From Megascapheus bottae (Eukaryota; Chordata; Mammalia; Rodentia; Geomyidae), in contig JANJXV010000020.1 in assembly GCA_024803745.1 (NCBI GenBank), positions 17,958,777-18,022,776 of the forward strand: 64,000 nucleotides of DNA, read 5' to 3'. Below are positions 32,216-44,270 of this stretch, piece after piece. The notes below the pieces were generated by a model, which searched no databases, was not told the origin of the DNA, and was given only the letters and a program-made list of their open reading frames with translations. A program made the translations under genes and the position numbers. Each line of letters begins with the position of its first letter. Positions within the stretch are counted from its first letter, which is position 1.

Positions 32216-32924
32216 TTTTCAAAGGTATATAATTAATCAAAAATAGTGGGCAGATAGTAACCACCAAGGAGAAGCTCATGCATTCCGACTAGACGTATTT
32301 GGGCCACTTCTTTAGGAAGTTCTATTAAATAAAAATATTAGCCCAAACTATAACAGAAATAGAGGAACTGGATTAATCAGTAGAATGTTTAGCACAGAGA
32401 CACTTACGCACACTGCGTTCTGTATGGCACTTGTTACATGGTTTTGTATGTAGCTGATCCTTCATGTCTATTATAATATTTTGACAATGTAGATTTTACA
32501 TTAATGCATTTAGATTTTTCTAGAGAACCTTAAATGTTGCTGCTTCCATGTGCATCTCTGTAAGACTGTGTTTTTTTTTTTAATGAACAAAACTGATTTT
32601 GGGGGGTTCAAATAAGATATATAGTTTGACACAGTTTTAAAAAGTAAAACATTTTTGGCTTGGATGTAGAAAAGAAATATGGGTTTTAGTAGAATATGAT
32701 TTCATAGAAAACCAAAGCCATTAGTCAAATGTTCTGATGAAGTGAGTTTAAGGATGTGTAGAGTATTTTGTTTGTAAACCTGAGGTAATCTTACCTGGTC
32801 TTGCAAGTTGTTTATGTGTTAAGATTTGAGAGACAATTACAGTTCTCTGATGTGCTTAAATTTCTTCCTCCCATTGTTACAGTGCTGAATATTTTCTCAT
32901 GAAAGATTTGGCACTTCATAATTA
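32216..32924. other. Unique intergenic DNA
   Basis: Nothing recognised. Confidence 0.4.
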
Positions 32925-33085
32925 GTACAGGCTGAGCATCCTAAATCAAAAATAATAAATCCAAAAATGTTCCAAATCTAATGCTTTTTGATTGCTGAAA
33001 ATATCCCCAATGGAAAAGCTCTACAGCTTACCTCATGGGATGGCTTGCAAAATACACATCCATTGAAAATACTAGATTAAATTTA
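32925..33085. mobile_element. Possible Tigger (pogo-type) DNA transposon fragment
   Basis: CAGGCTGAGCATCCTAAATC followed by AAATCCAAAAATGTTCCAAATC resembles the terminal region of an old Tigger-class element. By-eye match. Confidence 0.4.
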
Positions 33086-33109
33086 AGTGATTTAATTGAC
33101 TCTTCTTTA

Positions 33110-33375
33110 AGAAGAGTGGTCATTCTTTGATATCCATAAAAGGTGACTTTAGGTTATCTTAGGGACACTTTGGTGTGTGGATGCTCAAATCCCTTCTGTA
33201 AGACAGGTATTTGTATGCAACCTACATATATCTTGCCATATACTTTTTATGTTATCTTTTGGTTAACTTTTAATAATATCTAATATAATGTAAATGAGGC
33301 TGTAATGCTGTATTGTTTAAGGACTGATGACATTTTTTAAAGTCAAGACATGGTACACTATTCATTTTTTTCCCT
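33110..33375. mobile_element. Possible Tigger/MER2-type DNA transposon fragment
   Basis: GATGCTCAAATCCCTTCTG, GTATTTGTATGCAACCTACATA, CTAATATAATGTAAATG and GCTGTATTGTTTAAGGA appear in the order known from an old pogo-class MER element. Confidence 0.5.
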
Positions 33376-34375
33376 AACTATTCACTATCTTTATTAAATC
33401 CACTGAAGTAGAACCCAAGGTTAAGGAGGTAGAGTGAACTTGCTAATTCCGTTGATGCTGGGACTAACATCTCTCATTCCACAGTTGCCTCTTAAATTTT
33501 GAGGAAAAATAGCACTCCTACTTCTGTTTTTGGTCATGATTCAAACTAACAAGCTAAAGCAGTAGTCTTGGATTTTGTGAAAGATAAGGGATTTTTAATG
33601 GTAGGAGTAGTACATCTGCAACTGAAACGAGTCCCAGCACACCATTCTACTCTCAGATTTCTGGCATGCCAATAAAATACCAGAAGACATTCAATGCTGT
33701 GAGAATTGTTTTTTTGGGTACATAGCGTCTTGACTTCAGGGGCCTTTAACCTTGGCCTCATACTTCCTGTGGGGCCCATTGCTGATGCTGGTCTAGTGCT
33801 GGAAATATCAAACAGCACAGAGAAGTTTTCATCTGAGTAAAATTAAAAATGAAACCTTCGAAGTTCTATTGATTTTAACCATGTTCGATATGCATTAAAT
33901 TGAAACTAATGGACTGAGAACTGAACATTTCAGTCTGTATAGGTAAGAATTATTTGTGTGAGAAGATATTACCTATAAGCCCTTTATCCAGCAATATATG
34001 TATCTGTCTATGTGGCAGATAGCACCAAAGCGTTCTGTTGAATATTTCTTAGAAAACTCAGAATCAATATTCATTCTGGCCTCTAAAATTCTGTTCATCA
34101 GGAATGGTTCTGTTTCTTTATAGATGGACAAGAGTTCATGAATATGTTTACTATTTGAGATGCTGAGTAAGGAAGAGTGTTAGGAAGAAAAAATTGAAAA
34201 AATACGTGGCTATAAAATATTTATGCTTTCCTGATCCCAGTTATAGTAAATCTCATTTGAATTGTTTCTATGAGTAATTGAGATTATCCTGTTCTTAATT
34301 GCACAGATAGGCATTCACACACAGTACGACCAGAGAATAGTCTTCAGAGAGGACCATCAAGGGGCAATACCTTCG
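33376..34375. other. Unique intergenic DNA
   Basis: One kilobase with no recognised repeat or exon. The 90-codon minus frame at 33546-33818 is unsupported. Confidence 0.4.
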
Positions 34376-34738
34376 TATATCTGATCATATAAAATAATAT
34401 TTGATGAAATGAACTCCAGGAAATGGAAATGAGTTTTATTTCTTTGTTACTGCATTTGGTTTTAGTTTTCCTTTTTGTCTTTTTTGTGTCTTGTTTGTTG
34501 GTTTATCTGGTTTGGGGAGGGTAAATAATGCAAAGAAGTAGTGGTGTACAAATGTAACTGTGGTACTCCCTAGACACTATGTTGAAAATGAACTATACAA
34601 CTTGTGGGTGGGATGAGAGGGAAAAACTGGGCGAGAGTGAGGGAAGAGGTGACTGTTAAAAACAGAAATGTATTCTTTTTCTGACTTATGTAACTATAAT
34701 TCCTCTGTACATTACCTTTACAATAACAATAAAAATGC
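34376..34738 (+). mobile_element. L1 3' UTR, older subfamily
   Basis: GACACTATGTTGAAAATGAAC, GGGTGGGATGAGAGGGAAAA, TACATTACCTTTACAATAAC. The GTTGAAAATGAAC block is shared with the old L1 at 36110-37080 but absent from the young copies. Confidence 0.7.
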
Positions 34739-34772
34739 ACTAGTATAGATGCATTCTACAGATGGTTCTTTT

Positions 34773-34966
34773 TTTTTTTTTGCCAGTCCTGGGCTTGAGC
34801 TCAGGGCCTGAGCACTGTCCTTGGACTTTCTCAAGGTTAGAGCTCTACCACTTGAGCCTCAGCACCACTTCCGGCTTTTTTCTATGTATGTGGTAACGAG
34901 GAATCGAACCCGGGTCTTCATGCATGCTAGGCAAGCACTTTAACCACTAGGCCAAACCCCCGGCCC
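34773..34966 (-). mobile_element. IDL-Geo-type SINE, young
   Basis: Perfect 14-bp duplication CAGATGGTTCTTTT at 34759-34772 and 34967-34980. Both monomers are complete and the B-box complement GGAATCGAACC is perfect, so it is among the best-preserved copies here. Confidence 0.94.
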
Positions 34967-34980
34967 CAGATGGTTCTTTT

Positions 34981-36105
34981 GTGATCTTGTTTCCTGGTTT
35001 TATTTATTTATTTATTTACCATTGCCTATGTTAATGTACTTCCACCTGTATTCCTACCTTGAGATTAGATATGAAGTTTAAACTCATTTATTCAATGGAT
35101 TATTGGCAAGAGAGACTAAAATGTCTTCTGGTGACCAGTAACTAAACATGTCTACTGTTTAATTCATAGTGTTTTCCCAAATCTAAATTATTGCTCCCTT
35201 TTACTTCAGGTGCAGGTGCAGTGCTTATTTTCTTCAACAGTTTTTTTTTTTCAAGAAACTGCTGAATTCTCATATATTGCCTCGATTGAAGTTAAATAGA
35301 TCTACTTTGTTTTATCTGTATGAACTTATTCTAGTGTCAGTTCATGTTATTGATTTTTAAAAATGCAGCTGGCCCCGTGGTCTTGATTCTAGTTTGCTGT
35401 CACTTTCCCAGATGCATCTTTATGGTGTAGCTAGAACCAGAATCTTCTCTCCCAGGGATATATTTGGCTATATAGCTCTCTTCTTCAGAAACATGGTGGT
35501 TTTCTCATACCTTATGATAGGAGTATAACTTGTAAGGACTCCCATGCACTTCCTGCCTTGGCCTTTATCAACACGATGAGCTTTATCTTTCAGTCTGAGC
35601 ATGAGTAGCTGTATCTGTCCATGTTTACAAATGGTATACCAGGTTCACAGCTGGTGCACAGGATCTTTATTTGTGGTTTCCTTTCAGCTTCATATTGTTG
35701 GTCCTTCCTCTGAAGACTCATCCTTAACCCAGAAAACCATCTCAGTAACCTAATCTGAAGTAGTAAATATTCTCATATACTTCATTGTGTCCCAGGAAAA
35801 ACTCTATGTATTGAAATTCTGTTGACAGCCTTTATCTTTCTTTCTTTTAGTGGATTATAACATTTTTGAAAAAAAAACTATTCATCCTTGCATCAAGAAC
35901 TTTCAATCCATTACTCTTCTTGTGGTAAATAAATAAGCATGCTTGAGTTAAAAATACTAGTTTTACATAAATTTTTTCTTCCCTTTTACTTGGAGTTTTA
36001 GATGATTGAAGAAATTAGTAGTTGAATCTTGGAAGAATCCTCTATATAACCTACATGTTCAGAAGAGATTTTAAGAGTGAGAGTTGTATTTTATCACTGT
36101 TTATA
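34981..36105. other. Unique intergenic DNA
   Basis: Includes a short (TTTA)n at 35000-35020. Nothing else recognised. Confidence 0.45.
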
Positions 36106-36488
36106 CATGCAGATCAAAACAACATTGATATTCTATTTCATCCTGGATACATTGGCAAAAATGGAGAATTTGAACAATAGCAAATGCCAGCAGGACTGTG
36201 AGGAGAAAGGAACCCTATTGCACTCTTTGTGGGATTGCTAACTAGTACAAGCACTCTGGAAGGCAGTCTGGCAACTCCTCAAAAATCTAAACATAGAACT
36301 TCCCTACAATCCATCAATATACTCTTGGTTATCTACGCAGAACATTACAAGTCAGGACAAAGCAAAGACACTTGTACAAACATGTTGTGCAATCATGTTG
36401 CTGCATTATTCAAAATAGCCAATTTATGGAAACAGCCCAGATAACCAGATACCCTACAATAGATGAGATGAGTGGTTCAAAGGATGCG

Positions 36489-36539
<51 letters not shown>

Positions 36540-36543
36540 CACA

Positions 36544-36621
<78 letters not shown>

Positions 36622-37085
36622 ATAATATGTCATTTGAAGAGAATAGATGGACCAAGAACAAATTATGTTAAGTGAGATAAGCTAAGCTCAGAGAGACAAA
36701 GGGTGCATGCCTTCTCTCATCTATGGAAGCTGTATCTAAACACAGCTGGACATGACACCTTAAATAGGGAAGGTGAAGTAAATGGTGACATTGCCCAAGA
36801 AGCCCTGTACCTGATCTATGGAATTGTAGCACCTTTGTACAACTCCTTAATAATAATTATATAGATGAGTTGTATTAATAAGTTCTAGAAATAGAGAGAC
36901 GCAGGCAGCGGTGGTACTGTGTTGAAAATGAACTGCACTTGTGTGTAGAGATGAGAGGGGAAAAAAAGAGAGAACAAAGGAAGGAAGTGATATTGTCCAA
37001 AAAGGTATGTATTCATTACCTAACTTATGAAACAGTATATCTGAATAACACCTTTATAGTAACAATACAAAATATTTTAAAAAAT
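36106..37085 (+). mobile_element. Old L1: ORF2 3' part and 3' UTR
   Basis: GCAGATCAAAACAACATTGATA, CAAATGCCAGCAGGACTGTG, CTGCATTATTCAAAATAGCC and AGTGAGATAAGC follow L1 ORF2 C-terminal order with many stops. The UTR carries GTGTTGAAAATGAACTGCAC. A compound microsatellite (36491-36621) interrupts the ORF2 part. Confidence 0.8.
36491..36621. repeat. (AC)n...(GA)n compound microsatellite
   Basis: About 23 AC units, a CATGCACATATG spacer, then about 37 GA units with one AAAG break, inside a decayed L1. Confidence 0.97.
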
Positions 37086-38635
37086 AACAATAATTTCCTA
37101 CTGGATACACAGCACAGTTTCAAGTTACATTTTTTAGATGCTGACTACCAAGTTCTGGAAATTGGTTAAATTTCCAGAGCAGAACGTCTACTTCTATTAT
37201 TCACCATAATATGAAATATAAATATTTTGAGGTATTAGATATAGAAACTTACTATTAATAATTTATGAATTGTAGATTAAGTCATTTATAGTCTCCGAAC
37301 CACATTGCAGTTTTGGCATAACTGCCACTTAGAAAAGAAGCTCAAGAGAAAAATAATAAAAAATACTTTATCACAGATACCAGATCAGAGTATCATGTCC
37401 TGATGTTGGCCAGAATTGCGAAGCGGGCCAATCCCAGTGCTCTTGAATCATTTATGAAGAAAGCCTAAATGCTTTGTATTGATGTGCTTTCTTGATTATA
37501 TCAATAGAGTCTTTTGCACCATTTAATAAATTCTCTGACTGTTTTTTAATAAATTCTTTCAAAATAAAAAGGCTTGCTCTACTTCTCTTTTTATTTGGTG
37601 GATCTAAGTACCAAAATGCAGAGCAGCTAGCCCTCTAACTTAAAGAAATTATGTTGTACATATACTTGAAAATGAGAAAAATGCACTATTTAGAAAAAAG
37701 TAGATTTGACCCAGATGATTGCTTTTTTAATTTGTCTAGGGAGCTTTATATATCTTGAAATAAGTACATTAAGAAGGAAAACAAAGGATTCAGAGATAAA
37801 TTTAATTTTACATTGTAAGGATATGTAGTATTATCTTTAGTTATTAATTCATCATAAGATATTAATTGGACATGTTTTGTTTGCCAAGGGCACTGCTAAG
37901 TGACCCCATTGGCTGGTAGTTTTATGGCCATTTTATATTCCATAAGAATAATGACTTATGGATTCATGAGCATTTGTAGAAGTCCAGAAAGCAGAGAAAG
38001 AAATTGTAAAGTTCCTGGCTTGAGCTGAATATGAGGCAACAGCTCCCTAAGATGAGAGCTTTGGGCTGAGGAGAAGCAAATACAGAGTCCTGGGAGGAAA
38101 TGGTGAGTGAGATTGGACAAGCTGCTGCAGGCAGAGATGACAAGGCCCACAGCAGATGCCAGGGGAGCTTTCTCGGGTCTCTCTTGTTTCTAGTGATGCC
38201 ATCCTGGGTAACTCTTGAGTTCAGTTCTGAAATCACCCCGAGCTGACTTATCAGGAAGCCTTGCTTTCATTTCTAGGCTAGTAGAAGACAATATTGAATC
38301 AGAAAAGGAAAAATGATAAATAATAAATCCTGCTAGAAGTAGGGAAATATGACAGTGACAGACAAACCTTTTGGGAACACAGAAACCTAACTTCATCTTG
38401 TTTGTTCAACATAGGAGTCCAGTGAATTTCTACATTAATATAGATGATTAAATCCCCAAAGTTGAAAAATAAATTTTTGCTGCATGTACCCCCATTTCTT
38501 CATAGTCTCTGATCTTTGGGAGATGTTTCCTCATTTTATATTAATACAAATATTATGAATACTCACTACATCTTGCAAATAAACGGATGAGTCCCGTTGA
38601 TGAGATCAAATATCTTTTCTCATAAAGAAAAGATG
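37086..38635. other. Unique intergenic DNA
   Basis: 1.5 kb with no recognised repeat or gene. The frames of 64-90 codons near 37956-38396 show no family motif. Confidence 0.45.
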
Positions 38636-38636
38636 A

Positions 38637-38760
38637 CATGGTGGCACATACTGATTATATCTGCACTTGGCAATTCAGTTTATAAACATGAGACTCGCCT
38701 TGTAAGTTTCAAGACATTCTTGTCCACACAGTGAAGCCCTGTCTCAACTTGCCTTTCCCC
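38637..38760 (+). mobile_element. Old B1-like SINE monomer
   Basis: CATGGTGGCACATACTGATTATATC, GCACTTGGCAATTCAG, GTGAAGCCCTGTCTCAAC follow the B1 order, with heavy divergence. Confidence 0.55.
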
Positions 38761-39410
38761 CAACTAATAACAAGGCATGGGAATTCCAGAGGCCCAGATC
38801 CAGAGGATTATGGGGGGGATTAGGTAATGAGAAACAAGCCAAGAAATGAGCAGAAAAACAAAAACAAAAAAATTTGCATAATGGTACACATCTATGATTC
38901 AACCTCTATATCACATACATGTATGTAGAAGGATTGAGGTCTGAGGCTATCCAGGATAAAAAGGATATGGGTATGTATGTGTGCACCTGTATATATATAT
39001 TTATACATATACATACATACATATGTACAAATATACATATTTAATACATATGCACATGCACACTGGTTCTAGTGGTAGAGTGCTTGCAAGGCTTGATTTA
39101 CATGACAGTACCATCAAGAATAGAAGAAAAGGAAGCACAGTTGATCTCACAAACAAAATATGAAGTGAAAGATACAAAATTTGAAAGAGAGAAAACTACA
39201 TGCTCTATAGTTCTATTTATAATGAAGCAAAAATGAGCTACACTGCTGGACGTTTTTCAGCAGCTCTTGCTAAATCAGCATGCAGGTTGGTGAGAGTATT
39301 GACCTCGGGTGCTAGTGCTTCACATTATTATGTATTATTGCACGTTATTATCACTTATGTAATATGGGTACATTTCTGTGTATTTAGTGTCAATCAATAA
39401 GAAGTTAAAA
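38761..39410. other. Mixed low-complexity and unique DNA
   Basis: ATAC-rich stretch at 38985-39056, and a short SINE left-monomer remnant GTTCTAGTGGTAGAGTGCTTGC at 39065-39088. Otherwise nothing recognised. Confidence 0.4.
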
Positions 39411-39520
39411 AACGGTACATGATCCTATGTTCCTTTTAGCACTAGTCACCATAGGCAAGATATGGAAACCATCTAAATGTCATCTACTGGTAGATAATGG
39501 ATCAAAATGTGGTGTCTACC
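39411..39520 (+). mobile_element. Old L1 (L1M-like), left piece
   Basis: CACTAGTCACCATAGGCAAG, ATGGAAACCATCTAAATGTC and GATCAAAATGTGGTGTCTACC match the region of ORF2 continuing at 40164. A young L1 separates the two pieces. Confidence 0.65.
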
Positions 39521-40146
39521 CCTCAGTAGATGATTGGATCAAGAAGATGTGGTATTTAGATACACAATGGAATTCTATGCTGCGATCAGAAAAAACGACA
39601 TCACTCCATTTCTAAGGAAATGGAAAGACTTGGAAAAAAATCATATTAAGTGAAGTAAGCCAGACACAAAAGAACATAGGCTCAATGGTTTCCCTCATTT
39701 GTAATAATTAGTACACATCTAGGACTCTCCTATCAGAGGATTATAATAGTGCAAAACCTAGATACATCAGGTCATGTAGGATGAGACTAAATGAAAGGAT
39801 CTCCAGGATATGGAAATAAGCGGTTTATCTTATGTGATTGTTGTTCTTGATATACTATGTTATTTATCTTCTCTTTTGTTGCCCGTTGGTCAATCTCATA
39901 TTGTTACTGTATCTGATTTTGTTACCTGGTATATTGTATATACATTCATTTGTTTATTTGAAATAGGAAAGGGAAGGGGAAAACAAGATGATTGGGAGGG
40001 GGTGGGGGGAAGGGAATGGGGACAAAACAAGAGAAGGGTTATCAATGTGTGAGAAGTAATGCACCTACTATCTGACGAATGTAACTGTAATCCCTCTATA
40101 CATTACCCTGACAATAAAAAATTAATAAACCTTCTGAAACTAAAAA
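39521..40146 (+). mobile_element. Young L1 3' end nested in an old L1
   Basis: Begins CCTCAGTAGATGATTGGATC (ORF2 C-terminus), stop, 3' UTR, then TGACAATAAAAAATT and A9. Flanks AAAATGTGGTGTCTACC (39504-39520) and AAAATGTGGTGTCTGCC (40147-40163) form a 17-bp duplication with one difference. Confidence 0.92.
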
Positions 40147-40163
40147 AAAATGTGGTGTCTGCC

Positions 40164-40560
40164 TATAGTGGAATATGCTTCATCTTTTAGAGAGCAAGGC
40201 AGTACTACAATATGTGCTAACACAGATGAATCTGGAAGTCCTTATGCCAAGAGAAAGTAGCCAGGTACATAAGACAAACACTGGGATTCAGTTTCCATAA
40301 GATATCTGTAATAGTCTAATTCACATAATCAGAGAATGAAATGGGTGGTTTGCTGGAGTGGTGGGAGGAGGAAATAAAGAATGACTAAATTAACAGGCAT
40401 CATGGTTCTGATAGTCAAGATGAATATATTCTAAGTACTTGCTGTACGGTATACTATATCATATAATCAGAACTACTGAATTATATGTTCAAAATTTTGT
40501 TTAGAGGATGGATAGATCTCATACACAGTGTTATTACCTCAATAAATATACATACCTGGA
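40164..40560 (+). mobile_element. Old L1 (L1M-like), right piece
   Basis: TATAGTGGAATATGCTTCATC, GATGAATCTGGAAGTCCTTATG and CCAGGTACATAAGACAAACAC are the old ORF2-end and UTR order seen across mammals. Resumes where the left piece stops. Confidence 0.65.
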
Positions 40561-43500
40561 ATGAACTTTTTCTCTCAAGAAGGAAATCACTTGCCTATGC
40601 AAAAGTGATTATGGTAATAGCTATAGAACCATTAAGAAGTGGTCATTACAGTGGTCTACAGTATTTGAGCCAGTTCAATAGACTAAATCAAGCCACAAAG
40701 CAAATAACTTTGGGTCAGAGTATGCAGTTAAGTTTCACTTTATGATGCTAAATATGCCACCACTCAACTAGTTGAAAAGATTTGCAGTTGACTGTGTTCA
40801 TGCCCTGAAACATATCTTACGTGGTAAACACAGAGCACCATTCTAAGTTGACATCATTTTAATAGACATAGGATTCCATGGACTAGCCTTCCATTTGTGG
40901 AAATGTAAGTCGTTGGGGTAGAAGATGACTAAAGATGAATTTTCTGGGTTGACTCCGCCAAGTACAAACAGAGAAGTATAGATGTGCATGCTACAGCGGT
41001 GGAATGCAGTCCATTCTGTGCACTGCCTCATTTTGAAGGTTACATTATGCTTTTACAGACACCTCAGGCAGGACTACTGCTGTGAGCCTGCCCTTCCTTA
41101 TAGGACAATGGATTCCTTTGTGATGTCCTACTGAAGGTAAGATAGACTATTAACTCCAGAGGCTTGGAAACCAATGGTCTGGGTGCTCACAGGAGCTGAT
41201 TTGCTGGAGGGAAGGGAAGGAAATGGGAAGGGATAGCCCTGTTTTTCCTTCAGGAATGGTGCAGGGGCCTTTTGTCCTACTGCATATATCCAGTGCATGC
41301 CTTGTGCTCAGTAAATTGTGAACTACCAGGAGCAGATGGGTATCTGAAGCAAACCCAGACAATTAAAGTTAACATTCTTGTGAGTAAAAATGAAACAGTC
41401 AAAATAAAATAACACTGCCCCCCCCCAAAAAAAGCCAACTGGTGATTAATTGCCGAAACTTCTTGGAACTTTTCTGGGCTCTCTGGGGAGATGAAGCCAG
41501 TTCAGTCAAGAGGATACCAAGGTACTTGATGTAAAGAAGTGAAATCATTTGGTGGTTTGGAGGACATTCTGTTCCAATTGTGTATCAGAGCCCCCACCTT
41601 ACACACCTAGAGATTTCTAGAAAGTTCTCTGTTCTTCTTGCTGGAAGGAGTACTGCAAAGTGATGCATGACACAGTGAACAGAGCAGGTAATGGAGAAGT
41701 CTTTGTGAACACAAATGATTATGTGGCTGCAGAAACAAACAAAACAAAAGAAACATGCCTGTAAATGAAAGCAAAGCCAACAAAAACCCAACCATATGTT
41801 TATGTTAATAGTCTGCATATTTAATAAGGAATGCTATTTTTTCATTATTAAACATACATTTCATTGTCACCACAATGATTTTAGGCTCCATAGAAGCTTG
41901 GTTTTCATTCTCCTCTGTACCTCTTCTTTGTTCATGTGCCTCCTTCTGAAATCAGTGGATCACATGAGCCACAAATGAATGATTAGGGATGGGAAATTAA
42001 ATCTAGGAAAAAGTAGAACTAATGAAATGCTTCCCAGCAAAGCATAGGTGAGATCAGAATTATTGTAGGTTAAACAAGCCTGGCATTGTTAGGAGAAAGA
42101 ATGTGCTAGACAGATGGAGACATAACAAGAAGTCTTTGATCTTATTAACACAGCCATCATTCCACCATAATATTTACAGTTGTTACACTTCTATAGACAT
42201 ATAGGTCTCTTTACTCTTTATACATAGATATGCATACATTTGCCTTAGACATTTTTATACTTGCCATTTACAAATTATATATTTTCTATTTATATAACCT
42301 CAAAAGTTATCTACAACATATTGCCTAACAACTTTTTATTATCTGCTTATGAAGCTATGACCAGACAGCCTTTTGCCAACTGACTTCAAGTTCTCACAGC
42401 AAGTGTTCATTCTCACACGATCATTTATGTACATTTCGAGAAAAATCTTTGCTCCAAAAACACATCACTTTCTTGCTGACTAATTCAATCTTATCCCATA
42501 ACTAAGCTGGTATCAAGTAGGAATTGAATAGAAGAGGCCAACAATGAAAATGACATCACAGGATAACATTCCTACAGTAATGCAAGGGTAGCTTTTGATA
42601 AAGTTCACTGCATTGTGAACCCAAAGAAGGCAGAGGAGAGAGAATTCTACTGGTCAGTGAATTAGAAATAGAAAAAATTAGAATAATGTCACCATAAGAA
42701 ATGACTTGCACTTTGTTTTGCTCCAAACTCCTGGCTTTGTGCCAGACACAGATTGCTGATTCAAATGGAATAAGAAGTAATAACAAGATGGGATAGTTAT
42801 GTCATCTGAGCTGTATCATTGGAAAATCCCACTTTATCAATAGCAAGAAAGTGGTAAGCACATATCTTAAAACTTAGACAAGAAGATTTGTGTCTCAGAA
42901 AGCCTTTCTTGGTGTCAGAATAGCATGTGCATGGATACCTATCCCTTGAGGTGGTGTCTACTGAAGGCACAGACAGACCTTTCAACAAGATTAAAGAGAT
43001 GCTATTAATTGCTATTGATCATAGGTCAACAAATTAAATTGCATCTGCAACCGAATCTGTGAAAGGTCTAAATGAGAAAAGCAGTTAATGGGTCTGGCCG
43101 ACCCAATGTTGTGATTAATTAAAGAGAAAATGAATCCCCCCAAAAACAAAACAAAGGCAAAATACCTCCATATATAATTGGAAATGGTTAAGCATCTTGG
43201 AAATCTCAAATTTCAGGCCTTTCCTAGGACCTCACTTGCCATTTGCTCTTAGATAGCCTACAAATAAATAAGTAAACTGAGACTGTCACAGTGGGAACTT
43301 AAATAATTCTTTTCTCTCAATTTCCATGATCTTGGTGAAGAACAAACTGTAAAATAAAGCTAATATTTTATATTCCCAAAGGACTAAGTGTGGAAATGGT
43401 GTTGGAAACTAATAACTGGGTTGTATCACAGTATGCAAATAAATTGTGATATGATCTTAATATTTGCAACAAACCAGCAAAATAATTGTTATCCTTGTCC

Positions 43501-43940
43501 TTCAAAATGTTGATTTTTTTCCTCCAAGGACACTATAGAAAAAAATATGAGCAGTGGTGAACTTTGGCTATTCAAGATGCAGTTATTCAAACCAAGGTGA
43601 AAATAATATGAGCAAATGGAAAAATAATGGACTGCCTGAGACAAACATAATTGAATTTGATCCTAAATATCTGATGTGTTATTACCTTTGTCTTCAGCAT
43701 AATATTCTAAAATGAGATTCGATGCCACCCCAAGTAAAGCACAGGTGCCACATAGTTAGTTGTTACTGAAAAGAATGTCCCTATTCTCCCTTCAGCTACC
43801 AGTGTGACTGTTTTAATTCTCCAATCCCCATTTGATCTTCCATGAAGTTCTATTCTCCAAGCTGTTTTGAGTGTCATATCCGATCATATCCTATTCATTT
43901 TTCTGTGAACCTTTGTAATTACCACTATTAGTATCTCCAC
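40561..43940. other. Unique intergenic DNA, repeat-poor
   Basis: About 3.4 kb with no recognisable SINE or L1, and no exon signature. Confidence 0.5.
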
Positions 43941-43949
43941 CTTTCTCTC

Positions 43950-44270
43950 TTGGCTTCTAAATCACCCTTCTCGCTCCTGTTAGAATTGTTTCTAAGGTAC
44001 AAAGATGGCCATACTACCTTGTCGTTTGTTGCTAACTACAATACCCATAAGAACCAAATCCAAATTTCTTAGCATAATTTTCCAGGTCTTAACCATTGGG
44101 TTTTCTACCCAGATTCATTTCTGATTGCATGACTCCATCTCTAGCCTTACACTCTAATCACACCTGACAGTTTGCTTGTCACATCCAAAACATACTGTTC
44201 TTTTTTTATGTTCTACTCTCTCTGAAATATCTGGTCCAAATTGTACTAATACTACAAAATCCATATCTAG
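43950..44270 (+). mobile_element. Possible L2 fragment
   Basis: AACCAAATCCAAATTTCTTAGC, TTCCAGGTCTTAACCATTGGG, CTTACACTCTAATCACACCTG and CATACTGTTCTTTTTT follow L2 ORF2 3' order. By-eye match. Confidence 0.45.
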
